The translations under genes and the position numbers were made by a program. From assembly GCF_024509145.1 (NCBI RefSeq), contig NC_071574.1:65122395-65186394 (forward strand): a DNA stretch of 64,000 nucleotides, written 5' to 3'. The notes below the pieces were generated by a model. It saw nothing but the letters and a program-made list of their open reading frames with translations, made no database searches and was not told the origin of the DNA. Source of the DNA: Vidua macroura. Lineage: Eukaryota > Chordata > Aves > Passeriformes > Viduidae. Of this stretch, positions 14,225 to 27,000 are shown piece by piece. Numbering within the stretch: position 1 is the stretch's first letter; every line of letters starts with the position of its first letter.

Positions 14225-14880
14225 GTGGGTGAAATGCTGGAGAGAGCCTGTTTTGCAGGGGAGTGTGGTGCTGACACAGCTGCCCTGAGCCCTGCGCTGC
14301 TGGGAGAGGCATCAGAGGAGGCCCCTTCCCATGCCAGAGCAGGGAGGATGCAGGATTTGCTGCTAGCTTTGGCAGGTGAGAGCCCCATTGACAAAGAGGT
14401 GACAGGCAGCTGTGCCACCTTCAGAGAGATCTAGAGCTCAGATTTGGGAGATGTCTCCAAGTGTAGCTGCAGCACGATGACACCGTGCTGGATGGGAATG
14501 CTGGGGGTGACCTAGACAGGAAGATCCTGCCCTTTCTTTGGTTGGTTGTTCCCTGTAGCTTTCTCTGTCCTGGGTAGAGGATGAGTGCATAAACTCACTC
14601 CTCTAAAAAACCTTCTTGAGCATTTCAGTTCAGGTTCAACATGTGTCCAGTACCTCCCAGTGTTTTTCCACCTTAGTAGAAGAGTTCTTGCCTGCCATGT
14701 TTCTTGATCTTTCTTTGGATAGTCTGACCATCCATCCTGATTTTCCCCCAATTCCCTTGGCTGTGCTATTTCAGACTCTGCACGGACTTTGCCTCTAATC
14801 TGTGTGTCCTTTTTTCCAAATGCTTTTGCCTTAGGATCAGTATGATACAGTGTTCCTGTACATGTTGAGCAGACTGCTGC
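14225..14880. other. GC-richer unassigned patch
   Basis: This stretch is visibly richer in G+C than its surroundings, especially 14230-14520. It holds a 69-codon plus frame (14225-14434), a 79-codon minus frame (14179-14418) and a 123-codon minus frame (14512-14883). None resembles a family I know. A 'caggtgagag' donor-like site sits at about 14373. It could be a diverged repeat, an alternative exon or chance. It does not read as CR1. Confidence 0.4.
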
Positions 14881-17515
14881 CATATTTGTGTCTTAATTCA
14901 TTCATCATTAACTTCATTGACTTCTTCAAATATTTTTTTTTATTTTCCATTTAGATTCATGTGGTCACTCTAAGTACCTGGATTGGTTACTGTGACCATG
15001 GATACTTAAATGGAGCTGCTTTCCACTGTCTCCCTCTTCCCTAATATAGCAGATGCATAAATTATTTCTTTTGTTTTCTTTGTTTTCGTGCCTGACCCAC
15101 GTACCTCACCTAATTCCAGCATATGTAGGAGGTTTTGTTTAATATTGAAAGGTCATCTCTGCAGTTGGACAGTAATACCCAGCTTGTGTTCTTTGCTTTC
15201 CTCCCTGCAGGTCCCTGACAAGAACTCCTTGTTGGTTTTTGTTCTCCTGCAGTGTAATCATAAAAAACTTGGCTGTAGCTAAACTGCTTCTGGGATTAAT
15301 TAGCATGCTAGGCATATCTTGTTCCCTAGTTTATATGTGAAAATCCTAAAGCTCTTTCTCTCTCCAAATATTCAGAAAGTTCAGATCAGTGCACAACAGT
15401 GTTGAGGTGGATGGTAAGGTGGGAGAGAAAAGGACATCCTGGAGAGGTGAGAGATGAGAACACATAGTGTTGGCTGGGAAAGGGAATTTATTCCATGTTT
15501 TCATAACCAGAGTTATGAAACATCACCTGGGTGAAGCTCAGGGCAAAGGGAATTCTGCAGCTGCTGGCAGATCTTTGGAGAAAGAGGAGCCTTGCTTATT
15601 TTGCTTATTTCCTTTTCCTTAAACAAATAAACACAAAACACTTGTGGAGCCCAGGTGTCTGAGTAGGTACTTTATCTTAGCACTTTTCATCTCCCCTAGT
15701 CTAGCTACAAATATTTATGAAGTTTTGTTTGTGGGTTTTTTCCCTTTGAAACAGTAAGATTCTGTAGCATCTTGAATCATACTGGTAATACTGGTTTTCA
15801 GATACCACCATAATGGAGTTTGTAGAAGCCACACTCTTTTCCAAGTCCAAGTAATTTTGTTTAATGCTGTTTCAAAAGAACCAGACAGCCTGCTTTGTAG
15901 TTCTTCTAATATGTTTATTTGTACCAAGTTTTGGAGGCTCAAGATGATAATAGATGGTGATAATTAATCAGCATGTTTCATGCATGGACAAGAGTTTAGG
16001 TCTTCTGATGGATTAATACACAAGTCATAAGTTCCCATCAGCATTTTACTCTGAAAGCCTAAACCTAAAGGTAGCAAAGCACAGCAGCTGAGTGTGAGCT
16101 CTTTGTGTCCATTGCAGACCATTGGTCCCAGGTGTCCTTAAAAAACCTGTGTTTTTACATGAGAAATACCTTCCAAATTTTTCTTTGTGGTTTCTGTTTA
16201 CTCACTCAGCCACTCCTTCTACCAGCACCTGAAAATCTAATACAGAATTTCTAAAACCAGCAGCATGATGGGCTGGAGAAAGAGTCCCCTTTTCTAATCT
16301 TGGGTAAGTTATTATTTGTGAAATTTACTAGTTTTGTGGAGTTTCATGTTTCAGTTATGTTTCTTCAGTAAAGGTGTTTGAATAGTCTAATTGCAACTTT
16401 CTAAAGCAACCTATAAAATTATGTTTATTGTAATTTAGTTAGGGCTAAATGAAAAAAAAAGTCATAACTTGTACATTGTATTTGCAGTTGGAGTATCACA
16501 TGATATGTAGCTGTCATTGGAAGAAAATGTGTCATTTAAATCTTACTTTACCAAAGAAGCTTCTGGTATAAATTCTGGGATTTTTTTTCAAGAGCATTTA
16601 GCTTCTGTTTTCTCTGAGCAGGATTGAAGACTGCCTGTTGTGACTTCAGTTCTTTCTCAGTATTGGTATAGGCCTGGTTCCTAGAGCAACTGAAGTTAAA
16701 AAATAGATTAAGTGCAAACCTGTGAAGAATAATGGAAAAAAATTAGTTTGTCAATATCTGCTATATTAGAGGGAAAGCTGTGGATGCTATTATTATTTTC
16801 CCCATGGTGCTTCAGGGCTGTATTGTTTCCCATGGCACTCTAAGATAAATAATTTGACTTGAAGGTGAATGATGTTCAGAGAGTTATTCTCCAGGACATC
16901 ATTACATGGCAGCCACAAGTTAAATTAGATGATTCTTATATTTAATGTAAAATCACTCCTGTGTCCTTCTGATTATCTAGTAATTCTGCTTTTCTTCAAG
17001 CTGTCAGTAAGCTTGTGCAACCCTCTTCTTTCATATTTTAAATGGTATAAGTAAAATATAGGTAGTTTTCATTTACTCAAATACCCAGACAAGAGTGTGT
17101 ATGAAATTTTCAATCACAAACTTTCATGATGAAAGTAAAACCAAGGAAGTATATTCAGAGCAATAATGGTGCAGCCTTTTAAGTATCACATAATCTTAAA
17201 CAAAAGGTAACAAGAACAGAAAAGAGCAACAAAAGTTGGTGGGCTTGTATGATTTTTGAAGGATTATGCTTGACTTGTTTTAGACTGATGGAGAAGGTAA
17301 TTACTGCATACAGGTTCCTTCTGAGCATGCTGCCTGTCACTAAGCATTTGCATTTTGGAAGCACCAGTTTGAAAACCTCACTTCACCCTATTACTGCAGC
17401 ATGGACACGTAATGGGACAGGGCTCTGTCAGTGCTTGGAAAGCACCAGGAAGTAAATAGGAAGTCAGGATGTGTGTCTGAAAGGTACTTTATTATATGGT
17501 TCTGGTAATTAAAGT

Positions 17516-18252
17516 TGTCAGACCTGTTCACTGCACCTGCCAACAGCCCAGCCTCGCAGGGGTCTCCTTCAGTTCCTCCCTCCACTCTTCCCAGAGTGAG
17601 ATTCTTCCACAGACTCTGCAGGCTTCCCATGTCCTGCACATTGAACATCAGGGTCGCTCACGTGGCTTCTGCTCTGCACTCCTGTTTGCCTGGGCTGTGG
17701 GAGCTGTTCTGGCTGAGCCTGTGTGGTGCCAGCTGTGCCTGGCTCGCCAGGAATCCCCGTGGCCCTGGGCCTTTCCTTGTGAGGTGGCAGAGTGCCGCGA
17801 CCTTGCCAGAGGCGCGTCTTTGAAAAGAGGTCCTGGGAGCACGGGCACGTCTCGCTCTCGCCGGGGCATTGCAGCTCTTTGGTGGCTTTGGCCACGAGCA
17901 ACGCAGAAGGAAGGGATGGAGCCTTCAGATGGGGTTTCATGGAGGGTCTTTATTGAGCTCCTACCCAAAGGCTTCCAGGGATGAAGAACTAACTCTCCCA
18001 GGCAGAGAGAGCAGGGGTTTTCATAGGGCTAGCGAGGGGCAGAATGAATGAGATGGGGGCACAGGGGTGGAACAAAGGGGGGGAAGGTCCAGTGGGGTAC
18101 ATAGAATCAATATATGACAACTGTGCATTCTAGGGGAAGATTTTTTTCCTTACCATGACCCCTGAGGTTGTTGCTTAAGGGTTGTCCCTCCAGGGGAGTG
18201 TGGTAAGCTTCTCCCCAGCTGGTTTACCTGTGCAGCATCCCTTGACTGTCAT
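17516..18252 (-). mobile_element. LTR-like endogenous retrovirus element, antisense
   Basis: Read on the minus strand, the sequence has the order of a retroviral LTR: a U3-like part (18250 to about 18030), a TATA-like 'ctatgaaaa' near 18018-18026, then about 65 bases later an AATAAA polyadenylation signal (complement of 17949-17954), then a GC-rich U5-like part to about 17520. The termini 'tgtcag' at 17516 and 'ctgtca' ending at 18251 are nearly inverted to each other, but no matching target-site duplication was found, so the edges are uncertain. No gag, pol or env sequence or primer-binding site was recognised next to it, so it is best read as a solo LTR. The 162-codon plus frame and the minus frames here are contained in it. 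Confidence 0.62.
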
Positions 18253-21200
18253 GCAACCTAATAGATCATACCATGCATAAAATCAGAAGGCACTTGAAGG
18301 TTGTGTGACTTATAATTATTTTTCCTTAACTTCAATCCTACATGATTTGGAAGCCTTCTGGAAGAAGGCAGAAAAAGGAAAAATGTAGGAAAATCTATTT
18401 TACAGAAGACAAAGATGAACACTTTTGAGTGACTCAAAACATGGGACTGCATGTGTTTAGGTGAAATTTTGCTTCTTTTGTAGCTGAAGAATTCATGCTT
18501 TAAGTTTTTTTTTAATGCACCATGTTCAAACCCATGTTACTTGTTGCTTATTGCTAGAAAAAGCCTTTTGAGTTTTCTTTTTTGATCTTGAAAGAATTGA
18601 TCCTTTTATTCTCTTCTTGAAACATTCTGGCATTCTTTTAAGTAATAAAACAGACTGGTTTTCTTGTTTGTTCATTTTTACCTTTCTGTATTCACCTGGA
18701 GTTAAGCATCTTTTAGAATTTCCTTTTGGAATTCCACTTTCAGAATTACCTATTAATTTCTTTCACCTCTTTGGACTTCTGCTTATCTCCATTTGACTTT
18801 ATAAGCCCTTTTCACTCTGTTTTGTAGTTTTCATTGTTACTTTTTAATTGTTAATTGTTAATTTTTATCCTTGTTTCCTTAAGAGCAAAATAAACCCCCA
18901 AAACCAGTTGAAATCTATGGGAAGGCTCAGGACATAAAGCTGATGAACAGAAGCATCCTAAGTCTAATTTGTAGTGTTCTTTCTTCTTCTTCTGTTCTGC
19001 TCCCTCTATTTTCTCCTGTGAATTTGCATAGTAAAGTCCTCAGAGGGGGATTTGTTTAGTTTTGCAAAGCAATGAAGCCTTCCCTGTATTTTAAACCTAA
19101 TGTAATTTTAAAAGACACAAACAACTTCATCAGTAAAATAATAATAAGCTGTAATAAGTTGCTATGGGTGAGTTAAGCTGTGCCTCTCTTTCTTTGGTTA
19201 ACTTCAAGGAACAACTGCTGCATGCTTATCACAAGCTTTGATTTCTTTGATTTAATGTTAAAAGCAGTTCTTGCTTTGCAGCTGTTCAAGACTGCCTGAT
19301 TTTGCTGGGCTGGAACTTTGGGGAGTGCTTGGCTTCCTGCCTGGTTTTCAGCAGCTTGTCAGGGACAGATGTTGTGCTGTCTCCTTCTGAGTATTTTAAA
19401 GCTGCTCAAGTGAATTCTTCAGACAGCACTTATAAATCCACATGGAGGCTTTTGCAGGCCAATAATTTAAACTGTAAGGCTAAAAATTTAAAAGCTCAAA
19501 TGGCATATTTGACATGCTATTCAGTGAAACATGCACCAAAAAATCAGTGCCAGCATTTGCAAGTTTAAAAGTACATTTAGAAAAAAACCCAGAATTCTAT
19601 TAAACTCTGGTAATTATGTAAGAATATGAGACAGGAGAATATTTAACCTTGCAGTAAGGAACATGTATCTTATAGACATCACAAAGTAGAGGAACAACAT
19701 TGAATAGTCTTCTTTTGGACCTGCAAGTGATTGTCAGAGAATTCTGCATGCATAGTTCATATAATTCCAGATTCGTGTACGTACTTGAATAAGTAAAATG
19801 ATTTGCATGTCCATAACCACTAGGAGATTTTTGGAATATAAATCAAGTCTGACAGTGATGTCAGTCATAAAAATTGTCAGTGTTTCATGTAATTATAACT
19901 TTGGAAATACAAGCCTAGAGTATATTTGTTTTAAAATTGCTCAAATCTGCTGTTTTGTACCATACTGGCACAAGGATAATTTCAAATAGGTAGTAACTCT
20001 GGTTATTACAGGATTAAAGGACATTCCAAGTAGGACAGCATGTTTTGGGGTTTTTTTAAAATTTTGTATCAAATTTTTTTTCAGGACACTAAGGATACTA
20101 AATTTCTTCTTAACTTTTTGTATTTTGCTCATCTAGAGAAACTGTTGTGTGAGAAAAGGGATAAGACGTGTAAGGAGGAATTCAAAACAGTTGGTGACTT
20201 AAAGAATGGAAGATTTCACTTGAAAAATTTAGTACCAGAATTAGATAGAAATATTCACCTGTTTTATCTCTCATCCTTCTGTTTTACTTTAATGATATTT
20301 ACCATCCTGATACCTCTCCTTTATTCTGGGGGTGTTTTGTGGAGTGTCGGCCACTAAAGCAAGTCTCTTGTCAAGACTGAAAAAGGACCAGAGCATTTGA
20401 GTGAATATAAGTTCAGAGGCTTCAAGAGAACAGAAAATCTTTTCATCAGAAGTTAGTTTGGTGTTTTCTTCCTTCTGTATGCTTCTTGAATACGTCATAT
20501 TTTCTTCAGTTATCCCTTTATCTTATATTTTTTCCTGTGAAAAGAGGTAAAGGGATTTTGTGTAAATGTGCTTTGTGTTCTTTAGTGTCTACTGAGCCCA
20601 TAAGAAAAGAATACAGAAGAGATCTCAATCATTCTTTACTTTGGCTTTTTCTTGTGAATAGGCATGAAGGATGATCCTGAAGTTGAACTAAACTGAGTAA
20701 CACAAATTTGTGTTGTCTGTGGTCTCTTTAAAGGGGATTTAAAGGTGTTTGGGCTTTTTAAAATGCATTTTTCCTCACATCAGTTTTCTTAGTGGGCTTT
20801 TATTGCCACTGTTGTCCATGAAGAACTGATTTATAAAGCAGCACAGTATTTTTACTTGCCTCATTGTGAGTTCTGGCACAGTGCATTGAAATGCAAGGTT
20901 AAACTTACTAAAGGGTGATCTGGAAGTTCAGCAGCAGCTTAAAGCAGAGGCCACAGGATACAGTAGCCTGCAAAAAAAATACGGTATTAATCACATACTT
21001 GCACTGAGATAGCCTCTTTCTGTATCACCATACTTTGTTATTTATTCCTGTTTCAATATTGAATACTTGATACCTTGAAAATGAGCTGCAGATAATTTTG
21101 TAATTGAAGTATGGTAATAATGGTATTGATGCATGAGGGGAAAGAAAATCTTGCTTCCTAAATACTAGCTATTCTAAAATCTATGGTAACATGAATAAAT

Positions 21201-23576
21201 TTATTCAATTAATATGTTCCTTGTAGATATGCTCAGGAATTTATACATGCAGCTGAGGAGGGAGATGTGAAATCTTTCATCCTTTTGTGTTTGCTAGATT
21301 TACTGGTATTTTATGAGTTTTTTTTTGTTTTTGTTTTTGTTTTTTTTTTGTTGGTTTTATTCTGTTGTTCTTTTGAGTTTGTGTTTTGTTTTGTTCTTAA
21401 TGCATGTGATGTTCTTGTGGGAGACCCAGGATGCTCAGTGGATGTGAAGGGGAGCTTGGCACTGCCCCTGTCCCAGAGCTGGGTGAAGCAGGATGGGGGT
21501 GCATGGCCTCCTATGGTTGCAGTATGGCAGAATGTGCAATAGATCTACTTTCTTTCACTTCTTACTACGTTTTTTTGTTTTCTCTGTAGAACCATATGGA
21601 ATTTATATAGCTCTTATCTTTGTATATACAGACTCAGCTCTGGGGCTTTGCTCTCACTTCTGTGAAGATTTGTCTCTTCTACTGTAACCTTTATAGTACC
21701 TTTGGAGTTTGTAAACATACAGTGCTAGGATGATGACCAGTTGTTACAGACTGGTCATCTACATGTGTAGTCTTCATTTCTTCCAGATGTTTAAACATAC
21801 AACAGAAATTTGAATTGTCTATTTTAATTTATACATAAAAAGAAAGTTACAAATCTGAGTTCATCAGTTTGAGTCATCCTTCAGTCATTTCCTGATTTCC
21901 CTAAAGAAATCCCTTTCCCTTATGTACTTCTTTCTGCCTTCAGACTTGCACAATTGGAAAGGATGTCTTGCACAGTGAGATGTATCAATGCAGCAGTACA
22001 TTTTCCTTTCCACGTGTATTCCATGTCAAATGATGAAAAGCACAGGCTGATCTCATTTGTGATAGATGTAGTGTTAGCAAGAGATCATTTATTCTCCTGT
22101 CCTTGATGAAAATTAGGTTGTCAAAGATACTAGCTGTCCATGTGTTAGCAGATGGGTTTCCTTGGTGCTAAATGTCACCAAGTTTTATTATGGTAATGGC
22201 TCAGGGAAGAAATGGTGGGGAATAGGTTGTCATTAGCTAAGCAGAATTTAACAAAGAAAAAGTGTCCTGACAAACTTGATTTAGAATGATGTCCTATCAT
22301 CTTATAGTTTGTCTTCTTTGGGGTTTCACAGTTCTGTGGAAGAAAACAAAAGATGCAAAGGTGCACTATAAAAAAGCAGGAGCCTACGCTTGTTCATCAT
22401 CTTTAGTGACCATCATAATAAACCTGTCTAAAGTCGGTTGGTTTATGTAAGAGATAATTGTCAGTTTGGATTGAAGAATTCTCTTCCAAATCCACTTTAA
22501 TTAAAATCCTGGGAATTAGCTGCATGGCAGCTGATTGCAAAATCTTGAATGTAAATGTTGTGGTTTAAATTGAATACTAGTAATAGACAGTGTGATTCAT
22601 TTGAAATTTGAGTCTCTCCCAGATTTGTAGCAAAGTGTGTATTAATACTGATCTTAGATGGTGCCTAAAGTCCTCCAAGTTTTGTTTTTAATTTGTTTGT
22701 ATTAACTTATGGAGACAGTCACAACAAAGTGACTCTTTAAAATAAATGCAAAACTCTGAATTTGAATATTACAGATGGTTGTTTCTCTGCATTCCTTCTC
22801 TCATGAAGCAACCATTAACACGTGGCTTTAGTGCTGAACACAAGTTTGGAATATCTGCTATTCAACAGGTCTTTAGAGATAGTAACTGCATTTGGGGTAG
22901 TTGAATGTGAATAACAAAATGGTTTTGAGTAGCCTGTGTTTAACCAAGTAAGACTGACTGTATGTCAGACTGTCAAATATTTACCTCCTCCAGCCAAGAA
23001 GTGCTTGTGCAAACTGTTGTCAGCATTTTGAGTGCAGCTCCAATGAGCACCAGGGTAACCAGATTGATACACATTTGGGGTACCTTTGCTGCCCAAAGAA
23101 ACAGCATAAAGATTAAACAAAAAAGGAAAATAGAATAAAGACACGTGTTCCTCTTCTGCTTTCTGCCTAGTAATACTTATGTACCTTGTGATGAACTTGC
23201 TGTATGTTTTTTTTTTAAGCTAACCAAGCAACAACTCCTCCAACAAAACAAACCCTACATGTTGCAAGTCATAACTTGCTCCTGTGAGCCTTTTTGTGTC
23301 ATGCCTACCTCTGCCATTCATGGTCCTCTGGTGGTGGGCAGGACATGAAGTGACTTCAAGAATCTGTCACTGAGTTCTAGCTAAGAAAGTTATACATAAT
23401 GAACACGTTAAAAAGTGTCTGAAAATGCCTGTAAAGATGTGGAGACCCTTTTAAAGGTCCCCATCCTGTTCTTTTGTTTTTCAGGATAGTAATGGGAAGT
23501 AATTTTGTAGCCAGGATCCTGGGACTGAAGAAAAAGGTCTTACAGTTGGAATCTCAGAGAAATCTAGTAATAACGC
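18253..23576. other. Intron interval, no gene seen
   Basis: Unique-looking AT-rich sequence with T-rich runs and the T/G tract at 21317-21397. A short 'ttaattgttaattgttaatt' repeat occurs near 18845. Open frames are up to about 105 codons (20040-20357) and show no recognisable protein family. No known repeat was recognised outside the T/G tract. Confidence 0.55.
21317..21397 (+). repeat. T/G low-complexity tract (TTTTTG-like)
   Basis: About 80 bases consist almost only of T and G, with units such as tttttg and ttttgttttg. The 91-codon frame across it (Phe/Val/Leu-rich) follows from this composition and is not a gene. Confidence 0.85.
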
Positions 23577-24044
23577 TGTGCTGGGTCTGGCTGGGGGGGT
23601 ATTATGAAGTTTTCTGTCTGCAGGGCAGTTGTGGGGCTGTGTCTCACACTGGTGGCTAAAGCAGTGCTGGCCACGAGGTTGTGAGGAGACACAGCCAGGG
23701 CAGCTGATCTCAGCTGACCAAAGGGGTGTTAAATGCCATGCCATATGATGCTGTGCTCACTAGTGAAAACTCAGGGAAAAGAGGAACAAGGGAGAGGAAG
23801 TTTCTGGCTATGATACTTGTCTTCACAGCCCAGTGTTAGCTGTGCTGAGGCTCTTCTTCCCAGGAAGCTGCTGGACATCTCTTCAGAGTACAGAATTAAT
23901 TCCTTTATGCTGTTATTAAACTGTCAGCATCTTGATCCGTGGGTCTTTTTACCTTCCTTCTCTCTTTCACTTCATCCCAAGGGAGAGGGTAGTGGGTTAG
24001 TGCCAGGTGGGTGTTCAGCAGCTGTCTGGAATCAATTCACTTCA
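23577..24044 (+). mobile_element. Solo LTR of an avian ERV (ERVL-like)
   Basis: The order of motifs matches, from memory, a common bird LTR: a 'tgtgctgg...tggctggg' start at 23577, then 'aggagacacagccagggcag', 'agctgaccaaaggg', 'ccatgccatatgatg', 'aattcctttatgctg', the ATTAAA signal at 23915-23920 with 'attaaactgtc', and a U5-like 'gtgggtcttttt...agggagagggtagtg' to about 24044. The five bases before (aacgc, 23572-23576) and after (aactc, 24045-24049) agree at four of five positions, as expected for an aged 5-bp target-site duplication. The place where this family normally has a TATA box reads 'actagtgaaaact', so the promoter is decayed. No internal retroviral sequence is attached. Confidence 0.8.
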
Positions 24045-27000
24045 AACTCCCTCACTGGATGACTTGCACTGAATAGGCTCAAAAAGCAAATTGAGGATGA
24101 ATATGAGGCCAGACCTGTTCTGTGAAGTAAGATGATGTAGCCTGCTGCTTAAAGGCAGGGATTTACCAGCAGAGGTGCAAGATAAAGGTCATTTAAGCAT
24201 GCTTAAAGGGGTTGGTTGTAGCTGGTTAGGATGCATGGGATAGAAACCAGTATGGGTGATCACTTGTTTTGTGCTCCCCAGCCCTAGCCCTGATCAGGTG
24301 GTGGTGTTGAAGGTGTAAGACAGGCTTTTAAACTAAGTTCTCTGGAAAGAAAACAGCAAAGTGAGGCTTGTTGGTTTGGTTTCAGTTTGTTTTGGTTTCT
24401 TCAGAGGAAGTTGATGCTAGTGGTATCTGCTGTTGCTTTTTGAAAGGGTTTATGTAGTGAGCAGATGTCACTTGGTGACTGTCAGACTGTTTTGTATTCA
24501 GCTGAATGAGTAAACAAACTATTGGAGAGACTGTGCTTGAGGATTTGGAGTTCGTTTCTTTAGAATGCTGTGTCTTTGTAATCTGTATTTACAGAGTGAG
24601 AGTTACAGAATGGAAGATTGCTGTATTGACTTGTCAGTGTAGGGAATTATTAATTACAGACTACGTCTTGTGAGCAAATTGATATAATCTGACTGTGGAG
24701 TTTTTTTTCTGCATGGGTAAGCAAATGCATTAAGCTATAAACAGATGTATCAGACCTTTTACTTCAAGATGGGAAAAATTAAAAGTTAAAGTTGGTGAGC
24801 AAGTTCAATAGTAAATAAAATTATTAGGTCATCAAATGAGTGTTTAATACAGAATGCAGTTCATTCAGTGTCTTAACACCTGAGATAAATAGGGTACTTG
24901 ATGCATTTTAGTGTTCTGTTCAAATTCTGTGTAAAATTAACCAGATGCAGCTTCATCAGTTTTTACTTGGGAGGCTTGTATCATATTGCTACCTATCAGC
25001 ATAATTAGAGATATTCAGTGATGTTAAAATTGTATGTTTACTCGGTGAAAATCCAGTTCTATAGCCATGAAGTCCAGGAATTAAATAGCTGAATTAATCT
25101 GGCAGAAGTAAAGTCAAGAGAAGTTACTGAAAGTGAGAAAAGGAAGTCTGAAATGAACTTGTTTGGTTTAGTTTTATACTGTTACTGGTTGGCAAACAGG
25201 GCAGTTACAAGGCTCTAATGAGCTGTGGGAAGGGCTGAGAGTCACACAGAACTGACCTGCTCATCAAATGAGTCCATAATAGCTAAATCATAAACATTTT
25301 TCATCTGTTTCACCTGTTTACTATCAATACCTTTTACATATTGATTAAAAATTCACTTCTCAATCTCTGGCAAATTTATTAATGCTTAATTATTTTTTTT
25401 TCAAGTTGTGTGTAATGAGAGCACCTCAGGATGCTGAGAAGAATATTAATAAGCAGCCCTGAAAAATGGTGTAGATTGTCTCACGTGCTCTTTGTCTTTC
25501 TCTTTCAAAATGGTATTTATGGCATCAGTCAGCATTAATTCTCCCTCTCTCTAAGAGTTCTGCCTGAGACTCCATGGTGACCTGCTTTGAGAGGCTGTAT
25601 CTTCAGATTTGTACTTCAGTTCAGAATGAGTTTTACAAAATGTCATGTCAGTGGATTTGGGTGTTGTACTCTAAGTTGAAAGCCTTTGAAATGCACAGTA
25701 AATACCTAAACTCTATTTGACACCTTAGGAAGATACTAGCAGCAAGTCAGGAAGTGATATAAAGAAGCTTTAGTTTGCTCATGTAATTATAGTGGGATAA
25801 AAATCTTAGGTGTAAGAATTAAGGTAATGTGTGAATAAGAAGTTGCAAAGCATATGAAAAAAATTAGATTTAAGAACACAGTTCATCCAAAAAATGTTAA
25901 GGAAATCTTTATATTTAATGAGGCATCAATAAATGTGGCCTCTTCTCTCAAAATGCAGCAGTCCTGGTTTTCATCTTGGTTTTATTTCTTCCTCTCTCAA
26001 GTATAATTTCAGCTTATTGGGAAAAAAGTGTTTCTCCAAACTGCATGAGTTGATTTTAAAAATGCTTTTATTAGTTTGTGGTTTATTATAGACAGGTCAA
26101 AATAATAAGATGCTTTTTGTTGCATATTTTTAGCTTGAAAGGTTTTAACTTCTGAAGTTATTAATGGGTTGCATATTGCAGCTTGGCTCATTTAGTGTGT
26201 TCCCAAGGAAAAAAAGGGAATTGCTGCTCCTGTGTTCAGCTGTAGTGGAGCGTGCATTAAACTCTGCCTCACCCCCTGTGCTATTCTGAGCTTCTGCATG
26301 CAGACAGGCACCGAGTTCAGCCAGGTACACCAGCAAAGCCTTGATGTCCTGGGGATGTTGTCTGTGATGGAATGAATTCACACACCTTGTGCTTTTAGCA
26401 AATATCAGGAAAAAAAAAAACATTATAAAAAGTTTGGGGAGGTTTTAAAGGGAAGAGTGGAGCTGGTGCCGTGTATGGCCTTCAGTTTGGCTCACACAAA
26501 CAGAACAAAGAATATACCTTGCTAATATGACAAACTTTTATTGCAGAAATTGGCAAAGGCTGGAATATAAGTTCTGTGTTAGAATTGCAGTTTGTAAATC
26601 CCTTCTGACTCCACTTCCAGCCTAGAGCTCCCCTGGCAGTTGTTCAGCCAGAGCTGAGGAACTTTCTTGTAGCAGGGCTGTAGTGGCTGTGGTTGAGCTG
26701 TGCCCTTGGATTGCCGAAGTTCCACAGCAAATGAGTAAGATGTGTTCAGGCAAGCTCGCTCCTGAGGTGGTTCAATGAGTTGATTTGAATCTGGGAATAG
26801 GAATTTCTTTCCCAGGTATTCTGGAATACTTCTATGGTGGTTGTGTGTTTCTGTTACTTTTCATATGAGGTTTTATGTTTAGTAGCATTTTGCTAATTTT
26901 TGTTAGACAGGAGCTGGTTTTGATTACTGAGTGTTACTTGTATGAGCTTTTAGAAGGAGGATTTACCTGCTGCAAAAATACCCCATGCAAGTATTGAATT

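Larger units (their letters stand above)
3191..17515. other. Long intron interval, mostly unique AT-rich sequence
   Basis: No coding exon could be supported in these 14 kb. Open frames are at most about 120 codons, have no recognisable domains and mostly overlap others on the opposite strand. Local features listed separately are the hairpin at 7436-7475, the tandem duplication near 11272-11345 and the GC-richer patch at 14225-14880. GC-richer spots at 7830-7960 and 9660-9840 were inspected and not recognised. A short exon or an old, highly diverged repeat could be missed by eye. Confidence 0.55.

Noticed and set aside
14512..14883. 123-codon minus frame, basic composition
   Set aside because: No domain recognised and no splice or promoter context; noted only as part of the GC-richer patch.
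17496..17984. 162-codon plus frame in a GC-richer stretch
   Set aside because: It lies almost entirely inside the antisense LTR-like element, overlaps frames on the other strand and shows no protein family.
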